From assembly GCA_021229015.1 (NCBI GenBank), contig CM037794.1, forward strand, positions 45,071,436 to 45,135,435: a DNA stretch of 64,000 bases. The letters are read 5' to 3'. The notes under the pieces were generated by a model. The model was not told where the DNA came from, did no database searches, and was given only the letters and a program-made list of their open reading frames with translations. Origin of the DNA: Solen grandis. Taxonomy: Eukaryota; Mollusca; Bivalvia; Adapedonta; Solenidae. The position numbers and the translations under genes are program-made. Every line of letters begins with the position of its first letter. Within the stretch, counting starts at the first letter, position 1. Positions 34,196-46,395 of the stretch are shown here, piece by piece.

Positions 34196-34367
34196 TTAAA
34201 GTAAATAAAGTCCCTGTAATGGTTCCACTATGTCTTGGACCACTTGACCTCTACCAAAATAACCAAGGTACATCTACCCTAATGAAACATTAGGAAATCT
34301 TGGTTATTTCCGTGAATGGCCATGAGGTCACAAATGTAGCGGAACCATTACAGGGACTTTACCTTAA
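34196..34367 (+). mobile_element. MITE-2 copy 1
   Basis: About 170 bp with inverted ends AAAGTCCCTGTAATGGTTCC and GGAACCATTACAGGGACTTT, flanked by TTAA (34196-34199 and 34364-34367). The two halves are nearly complementary overall (GGTTATTT, CCATGAGGTC with GACCTCTACC), so the whole element can fold into one hairpin. Confidence 0.85.
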
Positions 34368-34372
34368 GTGAA

Positions 34373-34614
34373 TTAACCCTTTCCCTCATAGAGGAAAGCA
34401 TGAAAAGACCTATGCGAACAACATAAAACCAGATCAGCCTGCGAGTAACTCGCAGGCTGATCAGGTTTTATGCTGTTCGCTGCTCCTCAGTGGTCTGGAA
34501 ATGAGGATTTTGTAATTAAATTTGGTAAGGTTTAACTGTGGTTTTCTGCAGATCAGGCTTTATGTGGTACCTATTGAGTGCGTCAAAATGAGCCTATATG
34601 AGGGAAAGGGTTAA
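34373..34614 (+). mobile_element. MITE-1 copy D
   Basis: Forward orientation, 242 bp with intact TTAA on both sides and intact hairpin. It lies 6 bp after the end of a MITE-2 copy (34196-34367). Confidence 0.9.
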
Positions 34615-35417
34615 ATATATGTATTCTCATGGAAGTCTGTCCATCTGTCTGTCTCATGTAACTAGTATTATCAGCTTTATTAAACTTCATGTGTACAGGA
34701 GCATGTTGATCACAAAAAGTGTTTCAGTAAGTTGTGATACAGTTATTGCTGGATTTGTATGTAACAGGATAATGCAAAAATAGGTTTGGAGGCAGACACA
34801 AGACTTAGCACTCTTCAAAGTTGCCTGGTGCAATAAGATGGTTAGCAAATATGGCCAACAACACTTTTAATGTTCAGATTAAGAATTGATATTTCTTAAT
34901 TGTCCATTATATGTAGAAAAAGAAATTTGTTTGTTGTTTCTATTTGGAGTTGTACATATTAGTGATCATCTCCAAAATCTCACAGAATGATATTTGTTTT
35001 AATGGAAGGTAAAATTTGTCTACCTTAGACACCATTTTAAACATTTTTTTTTTTCGCTGCAAAAGAGTAAAATCATAACAGAGTGAGAAGAAAATGGGGC
35101 ATATGCGGCATTAATTTCAACTCTTTGTCTGAGAAACTCGTCCCAGTTGTAAACCTGGAGTTTAGTTTGAAAATCTGTTAAGATTATGGTTATGTCCCCT
35201 TAGTTTGTGAAAATAGGATAATGTGATATGGCATTTTGTTGCATGCGTAATTCCAAAATCATTACTTTGTAACTTTTTTTTGCATGTTTGACTCTAAATA
35301 TGTATGCAATAAAATGATGAAATCACAAGTCAAATACATGAAGTCATAATATAGTTAAGGCCCTTGAAATTGTGACACTATTCTAGATTTATATATATAT
35401 ATACTTATATTTGATAG
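34615..35417. other. Intron 12, right part
   Basis: AT-rich, no gene or clear repeat recognised; ends in a TA-rich stretch before exon 13. Confidence 0.45.
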
Positions 35418-35580
35418 ATTTATGACGGACCAGATGCAAATTCTACGGAGCTAATGAGGCATTGTGGAAATTCACTTCCAGTGCCTAGTGTGTATCAAGC
35501 TACAGGAAATCAGGTTTATATACATATAAGAGATCCAGGTTATACTAGCAGGAGAGGATTCAAAGCAGAGTACACAACTG
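35418..35580 (+). CDS. Exon 13: CUB-g, C-terminal half
   Basis: Phase 0 to phase 1. IYDGPDANSTELMRHCGNSL carries C4, then VYIHIRDPGYTSRRGFKAEY. Acceptor tttgatag ends at 35417; donor ACTG|GTAGGT starts at 35581. A TA-rich tract (35389-35402) lies just upstream of the acceptor. Confidence 0.85.
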
Positions 35581-36194
35581 GTAGGTCTCTTTGGTTATGG
35601 CAGATATGATACGTTGGGGATGATTACTTTTTATCAGTATATATGCTTCATATTTAAGAAATTTTTATTAAGTATCCTGATTGATTTTTAGCTTGTCAAA
35701 GAAATATGATCGCTGAGTCGTAAATATATATAGCTTCAAAAAGATTGGTAATTCTGTACAAGTGCAAGTCATATGTCATAATCAAAAAGAACATACTATA
35801 CATGGTTATTTCATTCAAAACATATTAACACAGAATACGTTTCGAACATAATTGTTTACATAATAAAAGTTATATTTGTGTATTCTTATGAAATCAGTAC
35901 AAAATGGTATTGACCCTGGTATAATTGGTTCGATCTATTGGCGTAACAGACTTGCCATTCAATAACGGACAATACCAGAATATCGACAATGGATATACAG
36001 TTAATACTGACTCGACTCCAATCTTAGCAAAATTAACGATAATAACATAATGGACCGTCTCCGAGTGAGAGCCTTAACAAGGAACTTTGCCGACTTCCTT
36101 GGAAATACATTTAATACATGGTACAATTTTTGTTCTGTACTTAACTGAATGAATTCATTTTGCAATAGTATATTACCAAACACATCAGTCCTTA

Positions 36195-36990
36195 TTAGCT
36201 CGACTATTCGAAGAATATGAGAGCTATTGTAGTTGCCCTTGCGTCGGCGTTGGTGTTGCAGCTTTTGGTTAAAGTTTTGTGTGCAAGTTACTATCACCCT
36301 TATATCTCAATAACCGTTTATGGTATTGACTTGAAAGTTTATAAATATGTTCAGGGGCATCAGGCAACCAAGGTAGATAACTCTTGACTGAATTTAATAT
36401 GAATTATGGCCCCTTTTTAACTTAGAAATTTTGGTTAAAGTTTTGCATGCAATAGAAAATTTGGTTAAAGTTTTGCATGCAAGCTACTATTTAGTTTGTA
36501 TCTCAATAACCATTCATGATATTGATTTGAAAGTTTATGAATATGTTTAAGGGCATCAGACAACCAAAGTAGATAACTCTTGATGGAATATATTACAAAT
36601 TATGGCCCCTTTTTAACTTAGAAATTTTGGTTAAAGTTTTGCATGCAAGATACTCTCATGCTTATATCTCAGTATCAAGGCATGCGATTGATTTTAAACA
36701 TCTTTAATATGTTTAGGGGATCAACCAGGAAGATAACTCTTGATGAATATTTACAAATTTGCCCCTTTTTAACTTAGAAATTTTGGTTAAAGTTTTGCAT
36801 GTAAGGTACTTTCATGCTAATATCTCAGTATCCAGGCATGGGATTGATTTGAAACACTTTTAATATGTTTAGGGGTATCATACTTTCATGGTAGATAACT
36901 CTTGATGGAATATGTTACAAATTATTGCCCTTTTTAACTTAGAAATTTTGTTTAAAAATTTGCATGCAAGGTACTTTCATGCTAATATCT
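36195..36990 (+). mobile_element. Helitron-like element, family zeta, truncated
   Basis: Head 'ttagctcgactattcgaaga', 'atatgagagctattgtagtt', then about five core copies of 110-165 bp with 'ggttaaagttttgcatgcaa' and 'aaattatggcccctttttaa'. It stops abruptly at about 36990 without the family tail seen at 40447-40462. Confidence 0.65.
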
Positions 36991-37009
36991 TAGTATAAGT
37001 AGTAAGGTA

Positions 37010-37219
37010 AACCACTTGCAATAAAGGAGATGTCCGTATCATCACTATTTGAGCTCGGATTGTACATACAGATTGACCTTGATTGGGGATACCGTTATTT
37101 GTTTCCATATGATCGTTAGACAGATCGCTGGTATTTACACTCTGTGTTTGTTCTATTGTGTCTACACAATCTTTTAACGACTGAATAGTATCCTTCACTT
37201 CATCAATGCAATGAACATA
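37010..37219 (-). other. Unique-looking segment with open minus-strand frame
   Basis: The minus strand reads CIDEVKDTIQSLKDCVDTIE, a possible coiled coil, and continues to about 37010. It is squeezed between a truncated family-zeta element and the truncated left end of MITE-1 copy E. It may be a fragment of a retroelement ORF1 protein; I cannot place it. Confidence 0.3.
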
Positions 37220-37437
37220 AACATGAAAAGACCTATGCGAACAGCATAAAACCAGATCAGCCTGCAAGTAACTTGCAAGCTGATCAGGTTTTATGCTGTT
37301 TGCTGCTCCTCAGTGGTCTGGAAATGAGGATTTTGTAATTAAATTTGGTAAGGTTTAACTGTGGTTTTCTGCAGATCAGGCTTTATGTGGTACCTACTGA
37401 GTGCGTCAAAATGAGTCTATATGAGGGAAAGGGTTAA
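37220..37437 (+). mobile_element. MITE-1 copy E, 5' end missing
   Basis: Starts inside the element at AACATGAAAAGACCTATGCG and runs to the TTAA at 37434-37437. The first 22 bp including the left inverted repeat are replaced by unrelated sequence (37010-37219). Confidence 0.87.
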
Positions 37438-37998
37438 TTACAGACAGTTATTCTTAAGTCATATAACCATTCTACATTTCCCATTATTTGAATCCCTTTA
37501 AAGCAACAATTTTTTTTTAAAAGATATTTTTTATTCAAAGTTGTAATCAAATTGAGCAAAATACGGCTGTCTAAGATTCTGGTTTACTGGGTACACGTCT
37601 GTGGAAATTTTAGTCAAAACATGTGTAGCAACCTTTACATAAGTAACCTTATATGAAGAAGACATACATGTATGAAGAAGAAGAGTGTTACTTTAGTCAG
37701 AATGAGCACAGCTCTGAGGGCAAGGGCTATCAGACATGAGTCTTGGCCACTAAGCACCCATTGTGGGTATAATACTGCCATTGGGTTCATTGAAAATATA
37801 CCAATTTGTCGTCTGGATAGTAAATTTGGGGATGATTTCCCAAGTGGAGGGGAGTATGTAGCAGAAAGTGTAGTGAAACAAAATAAGTTTTACACAGACA
37901 CAAAATTAATGTGATATTTATTTATCATACACAACAGAAAAAAATTGAGAAATTAGTTACAAATCTATAATTTTATGAATATTTATGGCTTTTTTCAG

Positions 37999-38112
37999 GA
38001 TGTGGAGGGACATTAAGTGCAGAGACAGATGGAGAATTGACAACACCTAATTACCCAAACAACTATCCCAGGAGTAGCAATTGCTCTTGGATCATTCAGG
38101 CACCCCTCTCCA
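37999..38112 (+). CDS. Exon 14: CUB-h, first 38 residues
   Basis: Phase 1 to phase 1. GCGGTLSAETDGELTTPNYP and NCSWIIQAPLS. The intron cuts this domain about 25 residues earlier than in the other CUBs, right after C-x-W-x-x-x-A-P. Acceptor ggcttttttcag ends at 37998; donor TCCA|GTAAGT starts at 38113. A 6.57-kb intron with a pogo-like element follows. Confidence 0.85.
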
Positions 38113-38229
38113 GTAAGTATGGATAATGGCATCTTCAGATACCTGGGTCGAATTCCACCAACAAGTCATGGCGCTAAGTAAAACTTAAATACTGAAGGGC
38201 AAATTTCATTTGTCTTGTTTCTTCAAATA

Positions 38230-41167
38230 CAGTAGAACTTGACTTATCCGACACCTGATATATCCGACAACCTGCCATATCCGACAGCATCCTCTGGTAC
38301 CAAAATATTCCTTATTTGTTCTATATGCTTAAGCCCTGACTTTACCGAAACCTAGCTGACATATCAGTTATCAAACAGTGTTTGCTGTGTCCAGAATTTT
38401 TAAATGGCATGTATTTCACACTTGTTCAACCAATCTTAATGATCTTTGTTCTTGTACATGTATGCTTTCACCTTGCCAGATTGAGCTTAAAACTTGTTTG
38501 CATTTTGGTACAAACTAAAAACGTAATTGTATGTAATTATTGATGTCGTCATACACAATAAAACCAAAATTGATTGAAATCATGTATGACAGGGTTCGAC
38601 ATTAACTTTTTGGAGAGATGGACCTGTGGTCCAGTAACTTAGAAAACCTACTAGACCTGACCTTAACTGAATTAGACCGAAGTGTAAAACACATACATGT
38701 CATACTTAGGTCAGTATATTTACTTCGGAATACCTAACAGTGTTTTTTTCACGTTTACCTTTAGAAATGAATGAAGGTCTACAAAGATAATATTTGAATT
38801 ACTCTTGTGTTACAAGCTTTTCATTAACATTGCATGAACACCTTGATTTTACTTACATGGAAATCCCCATACATGTGAGTTCTGGATAATGACTATTGTT
38901 TAATGATTTTCAAGCATTTCAACTTAAAGCAAAACGATCTGTTTCTTGCATCTATTCATACAGTTTCTTTGATTCCTCTTTACCTTTTTTGTTCATTACT
39001 AACATTGTCTTTTTTGTCGGATGAAAAGACTACTTGACATTTTTAGTATCGGCTGCACATTGCGGTAAAAACAAATTGTAAAATGGTCTATTGTTGTTAT
39101 ACATGGGATCCCAGCATGATAAAAAGATTAGCGTTCATGCATGAACTTGCATCTCTAGCATTTTTAGCTCGACTGTTCGAAGAATATGAGAGCTATTGTA
39201 GTCGCCCTGGCGTCGGCGTTGGCATTGCAGCTTTTGGTTAAAGTTTTGCATGCAAGTTACTATCAACCTTATATCTCAATAACAATTTATGGTATTGACT
39301 TGAATGTTCATGAATATGTTTAGGGGCATCAGACAACCAAGGTAGATAACTCTTGACTGAATTTAATATGAATTATGGCCCCTTTTTAACTTAGAAATTT
39401 TGGTTAAATATTTGCATGCAAGATACTCTCATGCTTATATCTCAGTATCCAGGCATGCAATTGATTTTAAACATCTTTAATATGTTTAGGGATATCATAT
39501 TTTCATGGTAGATAACTCTTGATAGAATATGTTACAAATTATGGCCCCTTTTTAAATTAGAAATTTTGGTTAAAGTTTTGCATGCAAGGTACTTTCATGC
39601 TAATATCTCAGTATCCAGGCATGCAATTGATTTAAAACATCTTTAATACATTTAGGGGTATTCCACTATCAAGGTAGATAACATTTGATGGAATATATAA
39701 CAAGTTATGGCCCCTTTTTTAACTCTGAAATTTTGGTTAAAGTTTTGCATGCAAGGTACTTTCATGCTAATTTCTCAGTATCCAGGCATGGGATTGATTT
39801 GAACATCTTATATACATTTAGGGGTATCATACTATCAAGGTATATAACTTTTGATGGATTATATTACAAGTTATTGCCCCTTTTTAACTTAGAAATTTTG
39901 GTTAAAGTTTTGCATGCAATGTACTTTCATGCTTACATCTCAGAGTCCAGGCATGGGATTGATTTGAAACATCTTTAATGTGTTTAGAGGTATCATACTA
40001 TAAAGGAAGATAAAACTTGATGGCATATATTAAAAATTATGACCCCCTTTTAACTTAGAATTTTGGTTAAATTTTTGCATTTAAGCTACTATCCAGCTTA
40101 TATCTCAGAAATTACTTGTGGAATTGACTAGAAAGTTAAGGAGTGTCTTCAGGGGCATCAGAAAACCAAGGAGGATAACTTTTGGATTGAATTTTATGCA
40201 AATTATGGCCCTTTTTTTGCTTGTATTTTTGGTTAAAGTTTTGCATGCACAGTGTTATTATGCTTATGTCTCAGTAACTAGGCATGGGATTGATTTTAGA
40301 CTTCATAAAGATATTAAGGGGTATCAGACTATCAAGGTATATCATTTTTGACTATTATTATGTACAAGGTATGTGAAGGGCAAGAATTGAAATAGATTTC
40401 ATTTGATTTACCAGCAAGAATTTTGAATAATTGAGCATGCTGTCCTCTGACAACTCTTGTTAAATTAAATTTTATTCATTATAATACGAAGATTTCGTAA
40501 ACATTATAAAAGGACAAGTTAAATGAAGAAGTAAGCATTCTGAGCTTAGTATTACAACGTTGAACTTGGCAAATGTGTGGGGGGGAAAAGCCTCGTTCTG
40601 TAAACACAAACCAATGAGTGAACATGTGTCAAGTTTGTTACTGAAAATGCCGCTAAATATAGCACACCTGGGCTTTCCAAGAGACTGTTTTAACAAGAGT
40701 CAATAGTTTGGCCATTACAGTTATTTTTGGGGCTTTTGATGTGTCAGTAGATAAAATTTCTGCGTACTTTGACCAATTTAGAACACAACCAGTCGATCGT
40801 GTTAGCTTAGGAACTAGCTGGACAGGACCATCATTCTACTGGTGAATGTCATTCGGTCGGGCCTTAATGTCAAAACCTGTATGAGTAAAATTAATCAGAT
40901 TATTGTCTTATAAATTTTAAAATAATAGACCAGTTTTTATCTTTAACACTCATAATTCTTTTTTAAGTGTCATTTTATTGTTTTGCCATTGCTTGCATTT
41001 CAGTTTTATATATAAATTGAGTCGAATGTTTACTAATAATTAATTTTCATAAGCACCAATGATATAACATTGAGAAGTTGGAACCTTATTTTACCATTAC
41101 CCTGCTTTATCCGACATAATCAACCGGTACATGTGCCAAGCAGTGTCGGATAAGTCAGGTTTTACTA
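38230..41167. mobile_element. pogo/Tigger-like DNA transposon, non-coding, with nested element
   Basis: Left end CAGTAGAACTTGACTTATCC (38230) and right end GGATAAGTCAGGTTTTACTA (ending 41167) are inverted copies, with TA on both outer sides (38228-38229 and 41168-41169). Subterminal 'atccgaca' motifs recur on both sides. TA target sites and this TIR are typical of the pogo/Tigger branch of Tc1/mariner. I see no transposase; part of the inside is a family-zeta element (39165-40462). Confidence 0.75.
39165..40462 (+). mobile_element. Helitron-like element, family zeta, nested in the pogo-like element
   Basis: Head 'tttttagctcgactgttcga' near 39165, about seven core copies with 'ttggttaaagttttgcatgc', tail 'ctgtcctctgacaactcttgtt' near 40462. 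Complete compared with the copy at 36195. Confidence 0.7.
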
Positions 41168-41734
41168 TATTCCTTTCTTAACAAATATTGTTAGTTATTA
41201 AGGTAATTATTCTTTGTACTTGAATATTTCATAAAATAATAATAGTGGAATGTGCATTTACCTACTAGTAGTTTAAGTATATAAGTATTACTTAGCGCTA
41301 AGTATTGGTGGTGGAAATCTAGCCAGTTCTTGATTAGTCTGATCTTTGTCCAGCGATTTTTTTCAGCTTATCGGGAATGGGTCCTGTACCTTTCAAATTG
41401 GGAATTTTTTAATCACGAAAATAAGTTAATTGGGGAAAAAAGGAATTGCAAATCATTAGATGGGGAAATTGGTTGTACAATTGCAAAAGTCTTAACCAGG
41501 TTATTTTGCCATGCTGAAATACTGGTGTAAGGATCTTTTTAAATTTGCAATAATGTAAAGTTGATATTTCATGATTTTATCATTGCGAAAAGGGAAATTA
41601 ATTTTTTTTTACTTGGGCAGGGTCCTTTTACAATTGGGAACGGATCCTGTTGGCATTGGGAACAGGTCCTTTTTTAGGGCCCGTTCAAAGAAAGAAAGAA
41701 AATCACTGTTGTCTTGGTTAGTCTGGTATTTATC

Positions 41735-42300
41735 ATAGGTAGTCAGATGTAGGATCTTTCTCATGGATGGTTGGATCTGAGTCAGATCTTTGTCATGTGT
41801 AGTTGGACCTTTCTCATGGAAGTCAGATCTTTGTCATGTGTAGTTGGACCTTTCTCATGGAAGTCAGATCTTTGTCATGTGTAGTTGGACCTTTCTCATG
41901 GAAGTCAGATCTTTGTCATGTGTAGTTGGATCTGAGTCAGATCTTTGTCATGGGTAGTTGGACCTTTCTCATGGAAGTCAGACCTTTGTCATGGGTAGTT
42001 GGACCTTTCTCATGGAAGTCAGATCTTTGTCATGGGTAGTTGGATCTGAGTCAGATCTCTGTCATGTGAAGTCAGATCTTGGTCATGGGTAGTTGGACCT
42101 TTCTCATGGAAGTCAGATCTTTGTCATGTGTAGTTGGACCTTTCTCATGGAAGTCAGATCTTTGTCATGGGTAGTTGGACCTTTCTCATGGAAGTCAGAT
42201 CTTTGTCATGTGGTAGTTGGACCTTTCTCATGGAAGTCAGATCTTTGTCATGTGTAGTTGGACCTTTCTCATGGAAGTCAGATCTTTGTCATGAGAATCA
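41735..42300. repeat. 41-bp minisatellite, about 13 copies
   Basis: Unit 'ttggacctttctcatggaag' then 'tcagatctttgtcatgtgtag'. Some copies are shortened to 'ttggatctgagtcagatct'. Lies in intron 14. Confidence 0.93.
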
Positions 42301-42633
42301 GATCTTCTTTATCATGAGTAGCTTGATCTTAAAAAAAAAGTTTTGCAAATTTTCTGTATGATAGGACAGCATGTCACAAACACATAAAAAAGTTAAATTT
42401 ACCTTGTCTTGGCATGATTTTGCAGTGGTTAGCTGGATGTTTTATATGATAACAATGTTCACTTTGATTGACCAAATTGTCATATGGGGTCTGATTTTAG
42501 AAACACATTATTATGAGCAAGGGCTTGTCAGTCTGAATGCATAGGTAAGAATAGGAATACCAATTGGTTATGGGTTTTAGGAACCTATACAACCTATACA
42601 AAATGGTATCTCAGTTTGGCTATGCAGCATACA

Positions 42634-42875
42634 TTAACCCTTTCCCTCATAGAGGACACCATGAAAAGACCTATGCAAACAGCATAAAACCAGATCAGCC
42701 TGCGAGTTACTCGCAGGCTGATCAGGTTTTATGCTGTTCGCTGCTCCTCAGTGGTCTGGAAATGAGGATTTTGTAATTAAATTTGGTAAGGTTTAACTGT
42801 GGTTTTCTGCAGATCAGGCTTTATGTGATACCTATTGAGTGCGTCAAAATGAGTCTGTATGAGGGAAAGGGTTAA
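42634..42875 (+). mobile_element. MITE-1 copy F
   Basis: Forward, 242 bp with TTAA on both sides and the full central hairpin; lies in intron 14. Confidence 0.9.
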
Positions 42876-44684
42876 AAAAAAAAATGTGTGGGAAGATATT
42901 CATCACCTCCAGTGAAAGCTCTAGTATATCGTCCATTAAAAGCCAGAAGGGCTCATCAGCCTTCTTTTTATACATGCTGATGAGCGTTTTTGGCTTTTAA
43001 TGAATTGCCTTTTTTTGCCAGATAATTGTATTTTGGAGAAAAAAAATTTTGTCGTCTGCATAGTAGCATGTCCGGCTGACTTATTCTGTTTCACTACATG
43101 ATATCATGCCTTGGGGAAATAGGCAAGCAAACCGTCGTAATACAATAGTTATTGATTAATATACCGACCAATAAAAATGCAACACTCTTTGGCATGGAGG
43201 CTTGAAAGTCATATAAACAAGACAAAAAAATGACTGCGTCATTTATGATTGGTTTTAAAAATGTGATGCGACCAATGAAATAGCATTATTTGAAACACCC
43301 TAAAATGACCAAATTCATCTGTAATATCCCACGGTCTATAGATGGTCTATCAATATGACGATGAGCATGTCAGACAAATAGGGATCACTTTGCCTGTCAG
43401 CGGCGTTGATGTCAGTGTTGTCTTCACACTTTGTTGTCCGGAGCATTATTGCATGGATTCAATACAAACTTGAAACATGTATGCATTACAGGGTGTAGTA
43501 GTGCATTACACAAGTATTGCACTCTAGCATATCGAAGTCTTGAGGTATTCACCCGAGTTGAATTTGTTATAAAAATATTGTCAAAAGCATAACTTCAACA
43601 CATTTGCATGGATTTACCCTAACCTTGGAACACCTAATGCAGTGCTCAAGAACTGTAACTCTAGTTCATCTCATTCTTAAATTGGATATCTAATGAAATG
43701 TAGATTGATGTGCAAGGCACAGGAACCATTCTTGAATTATAACCCTTACTTGATTTTGTTAAAAAAAAATGAAAATAAAAATAAATGTCTTGAGCATAAT
43801 TTATATGCAAAAAAGAGGCGTTATTAGGAATTATTGAAAAAAATAGGTATAGTAATATTTTTAATTTTTTATTATGTTTTTGAAATATTATATATTCAAA
43901 AGAAAATACCGAAACATTAAATTATTGTTTGAAGCATATAACATTTTCTTAAGGAACACAATAAAATTGAAGAATAGATAGCATTAACTAACACTTAACA
44001 TGACACCCATGTTAAAAAATGGGAATTAATAAAACTATATTTAAAAAAAAAAAGATAATAAATAAAGCCAATAAAATGGCTTTTTAAGTATTTAAAATAT
44101 ATCAATATGTCATAATTTGTATGAAATTATGCATGGAATTGTGTCATTCTGTATGAATTGTTGTTCTGTTTGTCAAAATATGCAAAATGCATGCATGTAA
44201 TGTGAAAATAAAAGAGAAAAAAAAATAATTTGAATACTATAATGATGGATTCACTCCAAACTTGGATCATGAATACCTTATGAGGTGTAAAGTGCAGTGC
44301 TCAGGAACAGTAACTCTACCTCCTATAATTCTTTAATTATCCCCCTTTGTTCATTTTGTTTAAAGAGTTTAGTCCATAGCATGACTTTAATACAATATGG
44401 TGGATGCACTTCAAACTTAGATCGTGGATACCTTATGAGGTGTAGAAGTGCAATTCATATTTCCTGGAGACCAATGTTGCTTAATAGGGACTACCTTTAT
44501 AAGTGGTTGTTGCCATCAAATGATTGAACCTTGTTTGTGTCGTGAGAACTTGTGGGTAGAACCATAAGTAATTAAATTACGATCATTTGAGCATTTCTCT
44601 GGAATTCAGACAACACAAGTGTTTCAAGGAACTGTCGCTTATAGCATTTTTACATGAAAGTGTTTTCTTCTTCTTTTGATGTAG
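42876..44684. other. Intron 14, right part, degenerate repeats
   Basis: Contains a 25-bp-arm inverted repeat (about 42929-42960 and 42975-43005: 'ttaaaagccagaagggctca' against 'tgatgagcgtttttggcttt'), and core-like blocks ('acttgaaacatgtatgcatt', 'gtgcagtgctcaggaacagt'). No gene seen before exon 15. Confidence 0.45.
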
Positions 44685-44924
44685 CTGATAGGGTCACTTT
44701 GACATTCACCCATGTTGACCTTGAGTTTTCTGGAGACTGTACCAAGGATTACATAGCAATCAGAGATGGCAATGATGAGAATGCACCTCTTGTCGGTCAG
44801 TTTTGCGGAACCTCGTCTCCCATGCCAATTACTTCCCAGGGGTCAGCTCTGTATATTCAGTTTGTTTCGGACTACTCAAACACGGCGACCGGAGTTAGGA
44901 TGGTCTATTCAAGAGCCAGTGCAG
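44685..44924 (+). CDS. Exon 15: CUB-h, remaining part
   Basis: Phase 1 to phase 1. The split codon makes Thr, giving TDRVTLTFTHVDLEFSGDC, then DYIAIRDGNDENAPLVGQFC and YIQFVSDYSNTATGVRMVY. Both remaining cysteines and all three calcium ligands (Glu of VDLE, Asp of KDYIAI, Asp of VSDYS) are present. Acceptor gatgtag ends at 44684; donor GCAG|GTATTG starts at 44925. Confidence 0.87.
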
Positions 44925-45591
44925 GTATTGTATACAGATGGTACTTTTAATTCTCTGCCATTCCCCACCTTGATCTTACATGGAGAGGCAGAGTCAAATT
45001 GAAAAAAAAAATGTCTTCATTTTGATTTGGTAATTTGGTAGCATTTGAGTACATTTTAAGGTTTTAATTATGGATTATTTCAGAAGTTGTTTAGAAATGC
45101 TTACATGTATGTCTAACCAGTTATATTATACCTCATTTGCATTATTCATTCTTAATTCAATGTGAAATTATCCAGTCCATTTAATGTTATATTGACTAGC
45201 ATGGACCAGATTATGTGATCACTTCACATTTTCATGATGTTAAGATCATGCACACTTGAACTGTTAAATTAAGCAGACTACAAAATGGCAGCTGTTTTTA
45301 TAGATGTAAATAACAACTTACTGTACTTGTTTTCTTTATTGTTCAGTGTTACCAGAGGTGTCACTAAAATATGTACACATTGTTGTTACATGGAGTTCAT
45401 TCAGTTTAATGTTGAAGTTTAATGTTGACTTGTATTCCTCTCCTATAATTTCTTATAAAAAAACGCCAACATAATCAAAAATAAAAATTATAGCAAGATT
45501 CTATATAACGTAACAGATGACTTCAGTCCATTTACCTTCCTCAGTTCAACTGACCAGTCCATATAAGTTTAAACTTAATTATTTCATATCG
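44925..45591. other. Intron 15, no recognised feature
   Basis: AT-rich intron sequence. A SINE-A copy follows at 45592. Confidence 0.5.
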
Positions 45592-45780
45592 ATTGAGGAA
45601 CAAGTTTTTACAACTTATACAAATCCCTTTTGACGGTTCCTGAGTTGAACCAGTACTTTGTGTCTGGTAAGGTCATGAAAATTCCTTGCCACCCAACAGG
45701 TTTGGACCCACAACCTTTGAATCATCAGTTGGTATGTTACCACTACCATGCCCTTGACCAGTCTATAAACTTGCATACTT
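45592..45780 (-). mobile_element. SINE-A copy, antisense
   Basis: On the minus strand 'gcatggtagtggtaacatac' and 'aaaggttgtgggtccaaacc' form a degenerate tRNA-like head (B box GGGTCCAAACC), followed by 'ggcaaggaattttcatgacc' as in the copy at 16412-16590. Confidence 0.6.
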
Positions 45781-45893
45781 TCCTTAATGCCATGCATTGT
45801 TATTTTGTTATGTGTATTACCAGTACATTGTATTGATTACAGAATGATATAAGCTCATGCATAACATGTTTAACGTATTAAACATTTTGACAG

Positions 45894-46026
45894 CATGCGG
45901 TGGCAACTTTATATCCGTGAATGGTGCATTTGCAAGCCCTGGATACCCCAACAGTTATCCTCTGAATACAGAGTGTGTCTGGACTATCACAACGTCCCCC
46001 GGCAGCAGGGTGCAGCTATCATTCAG
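45894..46026 (+). CDS. Exon 16: CUB-i, first part
   Basis: Phase 1 to phase 2. [37 protein letters not shown]. The intron falls within the strand before F-D-x-E, a position not used by other domains in the window. Acceptor ttttgacag ends at 45893; donor TTCAG|GTTTAG starts at 46027 and is weaker than the rest, but joining to exon 17 restores the LSFSFFDIE strand. Confidence 0.83.
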
Positions 46027-46298
46027 GTTTAGTCACAGTATATTTCATGAAAATAGTAACACTTATCAATTTTACTTAGTTGTCATTGGACCTTGGTTGT
46101 TATATATGAGGGCTAACCATGAAACTGTTCAAAGTGCATTTAGAAATAGAAGGAGATGGAACAGTTTCGCAGTCAACACTTAAGATAGTATTCTTAACCC
46201 TTTACCTCATGAATATTCATATACAAATCTATGACTTGATGAATATGTAGCCAGGTACAGGTATTTGGTGATAAATCAATAGGCAATAAGACATGAGT

Positions 46299-46370
46299 GT
46301 CTCGATAGCTCAGTGGTAGAGCGCAGGAACGGTAGTCCTGAGGCCCTGGGTTCGAGTCCCGGTCGAGCCA
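46299..46370 (+). tRNA. tRNA-like cloverleaf, anticodon GGT position (Thr-type), probably not a working tRNA
   Basis: 72 nt: acceptor GTCTCGA/TCGAGCC (one T-C mismatch), D stem GCTC/GAGC, anticodon stem CAGGA/TCCTG with loop ACGGTAG, variable loop AGGCC, T stem CTGGG/CCCGG with loop TTCGAGT. A box TAGCTCAGTGG and B box GGTTCGAGTCC are consensus, and T6 at 46374-46379 would end Pol III transcription. Position 33 is C instead of the near-universal U, and the position beside an LTR end argues for a tRNA-derived promoter module. Confidence 0.6.
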
Positions 46371-46395
46371 TGATTTTTTCACCACCTGTTACATT

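Noticed and set aside
35999..36297. 98-residue minus-strand frame
   Set aside because: It crosses the head of the family-zeta repeat and has no recognisable motif.
37672..37914. 80-residue frame just before exon 14
   Set aside because: No family signature, no splice connection to exon 14 in phase, and average intron composition.
46299..46370. Functional tRNA-Thr gene
   Set aside because: The cloverleaf is good, but position 33 is C, the acceptor has a mismatch, and it lies next to an LTR end and PBS; kept only as tRNA-like.
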